Made by a program: the position numbers and the translations under genes. The notes beneath the pieces were generated by a model. The model was not told the DNA's origin. It did not search any database and worked only from the letters and a program-made list of their open reading frames with translations. From NCBI GenBank assembly GCA_031412335.1, contig JANOCT010000024.1:1-64000 (forward strand): a stretch of DNA of 64,000 nucleotides, written 5' to 3'. This document shows positions 60,625 through 64,000 of this stretch, piece by piece. The stretch is from JBBQYA01 sp031412335 (GTDB taxonomy: Bacteria > Bacteroidota > Bacteroidia > Sphingobacteriales > Sphingobacteriaceae). Position 1 is the first letter of the stretch, and each line of letters begins with the position of its first letter.

Positions 60625-63600
60625 TATCAATTCATACGATTTTAAAACTTTTTTACTGTTTTTGATAATAAGAGTGTAAGCACCTGAAGCAACTTCTGCC
60701 CCGGTCTGATCATCGCCATACCAATAGTTTGTAAACTTTCCGGTAGGTAAATTATTATTCAGAATTTCTTTAATCAACTTACCATATTTATCTATTATTA
60801 ATAATTGATATTTACCTTGCTTATTTATTTGATAATCAAATGTAGTAAAAGAAGAAAATGGATTTGGATAAGGCTTTGAAATCGAAATATCGCTATTACT
60901 TTCAGCAATAATTTCCGTACTTCCTAGCACAAGATCTGTAATCAATATTACGCCTTGCTGTCTGATTTTACTTTTAATATAAAGAACTGAATTATTCTGA
61001 TCGAAATAATATCCTGAATCAACCAATAAATTAAAATCGTTGATATTAGAAGAGGCGGTTAGTGTTAAATTGTTTAATTTAATGGAAGTTGGTAAAGTAG
61101 AAATTCGTTGGATTTCGAATATTAATTCCCTATTCCCTCCTGGACTTTCAATAAAACTATTTGCTTCTCTAGAAAAATTAATAATCAAGCTATTGTTTGA
61201 ATTAGTGGCTGTCAGCATAATTTTCTCCATAGAGTTGGAAGGGTCATTCGTTACTTTTTTTCCATCATCGTCATAAACAATAAGTTTAGAGTTAATTACA
61301 TCTTCATCTGGATAAAATTTAAAACGTAATGCATTATGATTAAACCTAGATGCCGTACTATTAACTGACAATGGAATTAAACTACCTGCACGAATAAAAA
61401 ATGGTAAGATATTTAATGGTGCACTAATTGATCGTTGAGTTCCGCCTTTATATTCGTTTAAGGACCAATAGTCAATCCAGTTTCCATTTGGAAAAATTAC
61501 ATTTCTCAGATTTTGATTTTCGGTAACCACTGGAGCAACCATTATATTATCACCCCAAAAATACTGGTCATTAATTCCAGCTAAAATTGGATCAGAGGGG
61601 TTGAAATAATTCATGGGTTTGGTAATTGGTTTACCAGAAATTGAATTTTCTACAGCAATACCATAATTGTAAGGAAGAAATTCATGGCGTAAATTGATAT
61701 AATTTTTTACAATATTTTTGTTGAAAACGGGGTAATTAACTGGCTCTGAGGGAACTCCTTCACCATGTGCACGCATAATTGGACTAAAGGTGCCTAATTG
61801 CAGCCAGCGCGTATACAATTCATTGTTTTGACCTCCACCTGTAAATCCTCCTAAATCAGAATGCATATAAGAAACTCCGCTCATACTCATTCCCAACATA
61901 ATTGGTATTTGCGCTTGCAAGCCTAAAAAACTTCGTTGCACATCACCGCTCCATGGAAAAGTAGACATACGTTGCATACCAGCAAAACCTGAACGAGATA
62001 AATTAAACAATCGGGTTTCTGGATAAAACTCTTTGTGCTTATTATATAACATTTCATTCCAAAGCAACGCGTAAATATTATGAACGTATTTTGCTTTCCC
62101 TAAAGAATGGTACATATCATCTGGATGATTTTCTGGTTCGCCCAAATCAGTCCACCAACCAGAAACACCTTCATTATTTCTAGCAGCATAAAAATTCCAC
62201 ATCCAATTTAACGCTAATGGATTAGTTACATCCAACAGACCACTGCTTCCAGCCCAAAAGTTATTAATTACCCGTGTAGTTCCATCAATATTTTTTGCCA
62301 AAAATCCATTAGATGAGGCGAAAGAAAAATTAGTTGAATTTTGGGTAAAATAAGTTTCAGAAATTAGAATGGTTTTAACACCCAATGAATCAAAATCCTT
62401 CATCATCTTCACTGGTTGTTGAAATTTACTATAATCCCAAGATAGATTTCCCATTTTTTGTGGATTTCCAAACCAATATAAATCCAACACTAAAGCATCT
62501 AATTTAAAACCTTCATTCAACATTCTATTGACAATAGTTCTAGCTTCTGATTCTGTTTGATACCCATATTTTGACTGAATGTATCCCAAAGCCCAACGAG
62601 GTGGCAAAGGCTGTTTACCTGTTAAATGTGTATATCTTTCTAAAATACTATCATTTTCAGGTCCAGCAATTATATAATAGGAAACTGAAGCTGTATCAGT
62701 TCCATATTCAAGAATGTTAGTTTCAGAATTGGCAATATCTACATAACTTTTGCTGAAATTATCGAAAAACAGACCATAGCCAGAAGAAGAAACTAAAAAT
62801 GGAATACAAATATTAAGAATTTGAGCTCCATTTGAATAACCATATTGAGCGGTGTTATAAATTTCTAAACTTTTACCGTTTCTGTTAATATCTAATGCCC
62901 TTGATCCGCCGCCTTGTATGTTTTCCGAAGCTTTAACTTTAAATCGAACAGTAGTTTTACTTTCATTTTGTTCAAAACCATTTTCTTCTTTTAATATCGT
63001 ATCGCTTCCTGATATGTATGAAATAGAAAAAGGCTTCTTTTTTATTAATGCTTTTAACTGCGGGGTTTCAAAGTATAAAAAAGAAGTGTCAGTATTTAAT
63101 ACTGCATTTAATTTTTGTTTATAAATAACAGAAAATCCAGTATCTGTTTTTAATGTGCTATCGGGAAAATAAGCAACCTTAATTACTTTTTGAAGAGGAT
63201 GTGATAAAGAAAAATACCCTTCAGTAGTTTTAATATTTAATAATGAGCCATCGAACGTATGAGAAATATACATTCTGTTATTTTCCGAAACAGATATAAA
63301 AATATCATTACCAGATTCTCCTCTACCTACAATGCTCCCATCATTATTTGTAAAAAGAAAAGCAAGTCTTTCAATTTTAGTAGAATTTGGGAAGCCGTAA
63401 AAATCTTGATAGAGGAATTTAATCTGATAAAGATTTGTTCCAATTTTGGTCATTAGCTCACTTGTAGTTGGACTTCCCCAATTGCCCCTTACAAATTTCC
63501 AATCTGAATTGCTTTGACTTTGATCTGTTATAACACCAGTGTAAATAAATACATCGGAATTAAAATTTATTAAACCAGAATCACCTAATGCAGCATTAAA

Positions 63601-63717
63601 GGTAATTGTGATAGTATCTGAAAATAATGGCTGTGTTGGAAAAATAGTAACCACTTGTGCTTTTATTCCAAAACTCCATATTAAAGCAATTAAAGTAACA
63701 AACAATTTTTTAGTCAT
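60616..63717 (-). CDS. Glycoside hydrolase family 31 enzyme with T9SS sorting domain
   Basis: A 1033-residue secreted alpha-glucosidase-like enzyme. After the signal peptide (residues 1-20, ending GIKA) comes a beta-rich domain (about 22-145) with VFIYTGVITDQS, similar to a DUF4961-like module found on Bacteroidota amylases. The GH31 barrel follows, with LDALVLDLYWFGNP, the nucleophile Asp524 in WWTDLGEPEN, and Asp592 in FPWSGDVQRS as likely acid/base. PIMRAHGEG and the post-barrel strands follow. The last about 80 residues, starting SISKPYPNPFSSFTTFDY, are a T9SS type A domain. The substrate is probably an alpha-glucan or related glycan. Its start codon overlaps the stop of the upstream gene. 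Confidence 0.92.
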   Translation of the reverse strand: MTKKLFVTLIALIWSFGIKAQVVTIFPTQPLFSDTITITFNAALGDSGLINFNSDVFIYTGVITDQSQSNSDWKFVRGNWGSPTTSELMTKIGTNLYQIKFLYQDFYGFPNSTKIERLAFLFTNNDGSIVGRGESGNDIFISVSENNRMYISHTFDGSLLNIKTTEGYFSLSHPLQKVIKVAYFPDSTLKTDTGFSVIYKQKLNAVLNTDTSFLYFETPQLKALIKKKPFSISYISGSDTILKEENGFEQNESKTTVRFKVKASENIQGGGSRALDINRNGKSLEIYNTAQYGYSNGAQILNICIPFLVSSSGYGLFFDNFSKSYVDIANSETNILEYGTDTASVSYYIIAGPENDSILERYTHLTGKQPLPPRWALGYIQSKYGYQTESEARTIVNRMLNEGFKLDALVLDLYWFGNPQKMGNLSWDYSKFQQPVKMMKDFDSLGVKTILISETYFTQNSTNFSFASSNGFLAKNIDGTTRVINNFWAGSSGLLDVTNPLALNWMWNFYAARNNEGVSGWWTDLGEPENHPDDMYHSLGKAKYVHNIYALLWNEMLYNKHKEFYPETRLFNLSRSGFAGMQRMSTFPWSGDVQRSFLGLQAQIPIMLGMSMSGVSYMHSDLGGFTGGGQNNELYTRWLQLGTFSPIMRAHGEGVPSEPVNYPVFNKNIVKNYINLRHEFLPYNYGIAVENSISGKPITKPMNYFNPSDPILAGINDQYFWGDNIMVAPVVTENQNLRNVIFPNGNWIDYWSLNEYKGGTQRSISAPLNILPFFIRAGSLIPLSVNSTASRFNHNALRFKFYPDEDVINSKLIVYDDDGKKVTNDPSNSMEKIMLTATNSNNSLIINFSREANSFIESPGGNRELIFEIQRISTLPTSIKLNNLTLTASSNINDFNLLVDSGYYFDQNNSVLYIKSKIRQQGVILITDLVLGSTEIIAESNSDISISKPYPNPFSSFTTFDYQINKQGKYQLLIIDKYGKLIKEILNNNLPTGKFTNYWYGDDQTGAEVASGAYTLIIKNSKKVLKSYELIKR

Positions 63718-64000
63718 ATTTCAAATTACTATCAGTGGCAAGTTGAGCTTCATTTATCAAAATCTTGGCATTCATTCCATTCCAATCTACTTTTACAAAT
63801 AATGTTTTAGCAACATCATCGTAAAAAACACCTTCCCTTTTAACATAAAATCCAGATTTTGTTTTTTGCAATTTTATTTTTTTTCCATTAAACAATACAC
63901 TTTTTGGCGATTTTGAAACACGAGCAATGTTAAATATCATGTTTCTAACCAGAGGCGCATTCAAATATCCGTTTCCAGATTTGCTTAGTTTAATTTCGAT
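63710..64000 (-). CDS. Partial gene, 3' end of a probable GH31-type glycosidase
   Basis: The frame is open to the right edge of the window with no start inside it, so only the last 96 codons are seen. The segment NIARVSKSPKSVLFNGKKIK followed by a short strand pattern (VFYDDVAKTLFVKVDWN) resembles the C-terminal beta domain of GH31 enzymes such as alpha-xylosidases. No sorting domain is present at its end. Its stop codon overlaps the next gene's ATG (ATGACTAA arrangement, 8 bp), so the two are probably cotranslated. The family call is tentative because the catalytic part lies outside. Confidence 0.5.
   Translation of the reverse strand: MEIKLSKSGNGYLNAPLVRNMIFNIARVSKSPKSVLFNGKKIKLQKTKSGFYVKREGVFYDDVAKTLFVKVDWNGMNAKILINEAQLATDSNLKYD

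Overview
The window looks like chromosomal DNA from an AT-rich member of the Bacteroidota, probably outside the gut Bacteroidales (a Chitinophagales, Sphingobacteriales or Cytophagales-like lineage is my guess). The reasons are the complete gldK-gldL-gldM-gldN set with a PorP/SprF protein and a PorW/SprE-like lipoprotein (type IX secretion, T9SS), five proteins with a C-terminal T9SS type A sorting domain, families that are almost private to the phylum (DUF4835, DUF4271), an ATP synthase cluster without beta and epsilon genes, and promoter-like TAnnTTTG boxes.

Layout. 1-577: noncoding, with two promoter-like sites that fire leftwards out of the window. 578-6478 (+): housekeeping run bamD, rpoZ, coaBC, DUF4835, recN, fabI, closed by a strong bidirectional terminator. 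6572-20416 (-): a 65-residue putative sorting-signal protein and three adjacent T9SS-sorted proteins of 1312, 350 and about 2741 residues that share their C-terminal modules. 20794-22440 (-): a PafA-like phosphatase. 22907-30916 (-): M23 peptidase, bactofilin, atpZ, an SRAP/YedK DNA-repair gene, a membrane protein, then atpB-E-F-H-A-G. 31087-40038 (+): PorW/SprE-like lipoprotein, class A penicillin-binding protein, uvrC and a GT-C-like membrane protein. 40138-49570 (-): gldN, gldM, gldL, gldK (transcribed K to N), porP, hemD, DUF4271 and an Omp85 protein. 49628-52308 (+): hemW, a cyclase-family hydrolase and an SDR. 52335-54932 (-): a DUF4440-like protein, a redoxin, and a T9SS-sorted fusion of cytochrome c with a PHM-like copper monooxygenase. 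55144-60480 (+): VWA protein, AAA+ ATPase of the magnesium-chelatase type, metallophosphoesterase, UbiA-like membrane protein and DUF6265-like lipoprotein. 60616-64000 (-): a T9SS-sorted GH31 glycosidase preceded by the 3' end of another gene, probably also GH31.

How it fits together. Much of the window concerns the cell envelope: OMP assembly (BamD, Omp85), wall synthesis and shape (PBP1A, M23, bactofilin), the T9SS motor and core (GldK-N, PorP, PorW) and several of its likely cargo proteins. No tRNA, rRNA, CRISPR array, transposase or integrase was recognised. The most unusual content is the copper monooxygenase/cytochrome c/redoxin unit, the T9SS adhesin-like cluster with a stand-alone C-terminal module, and the SRAP gene inside the ATP synthase cluster. 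All family names come from reading the sequences and from memory of the families; no database search was possible.
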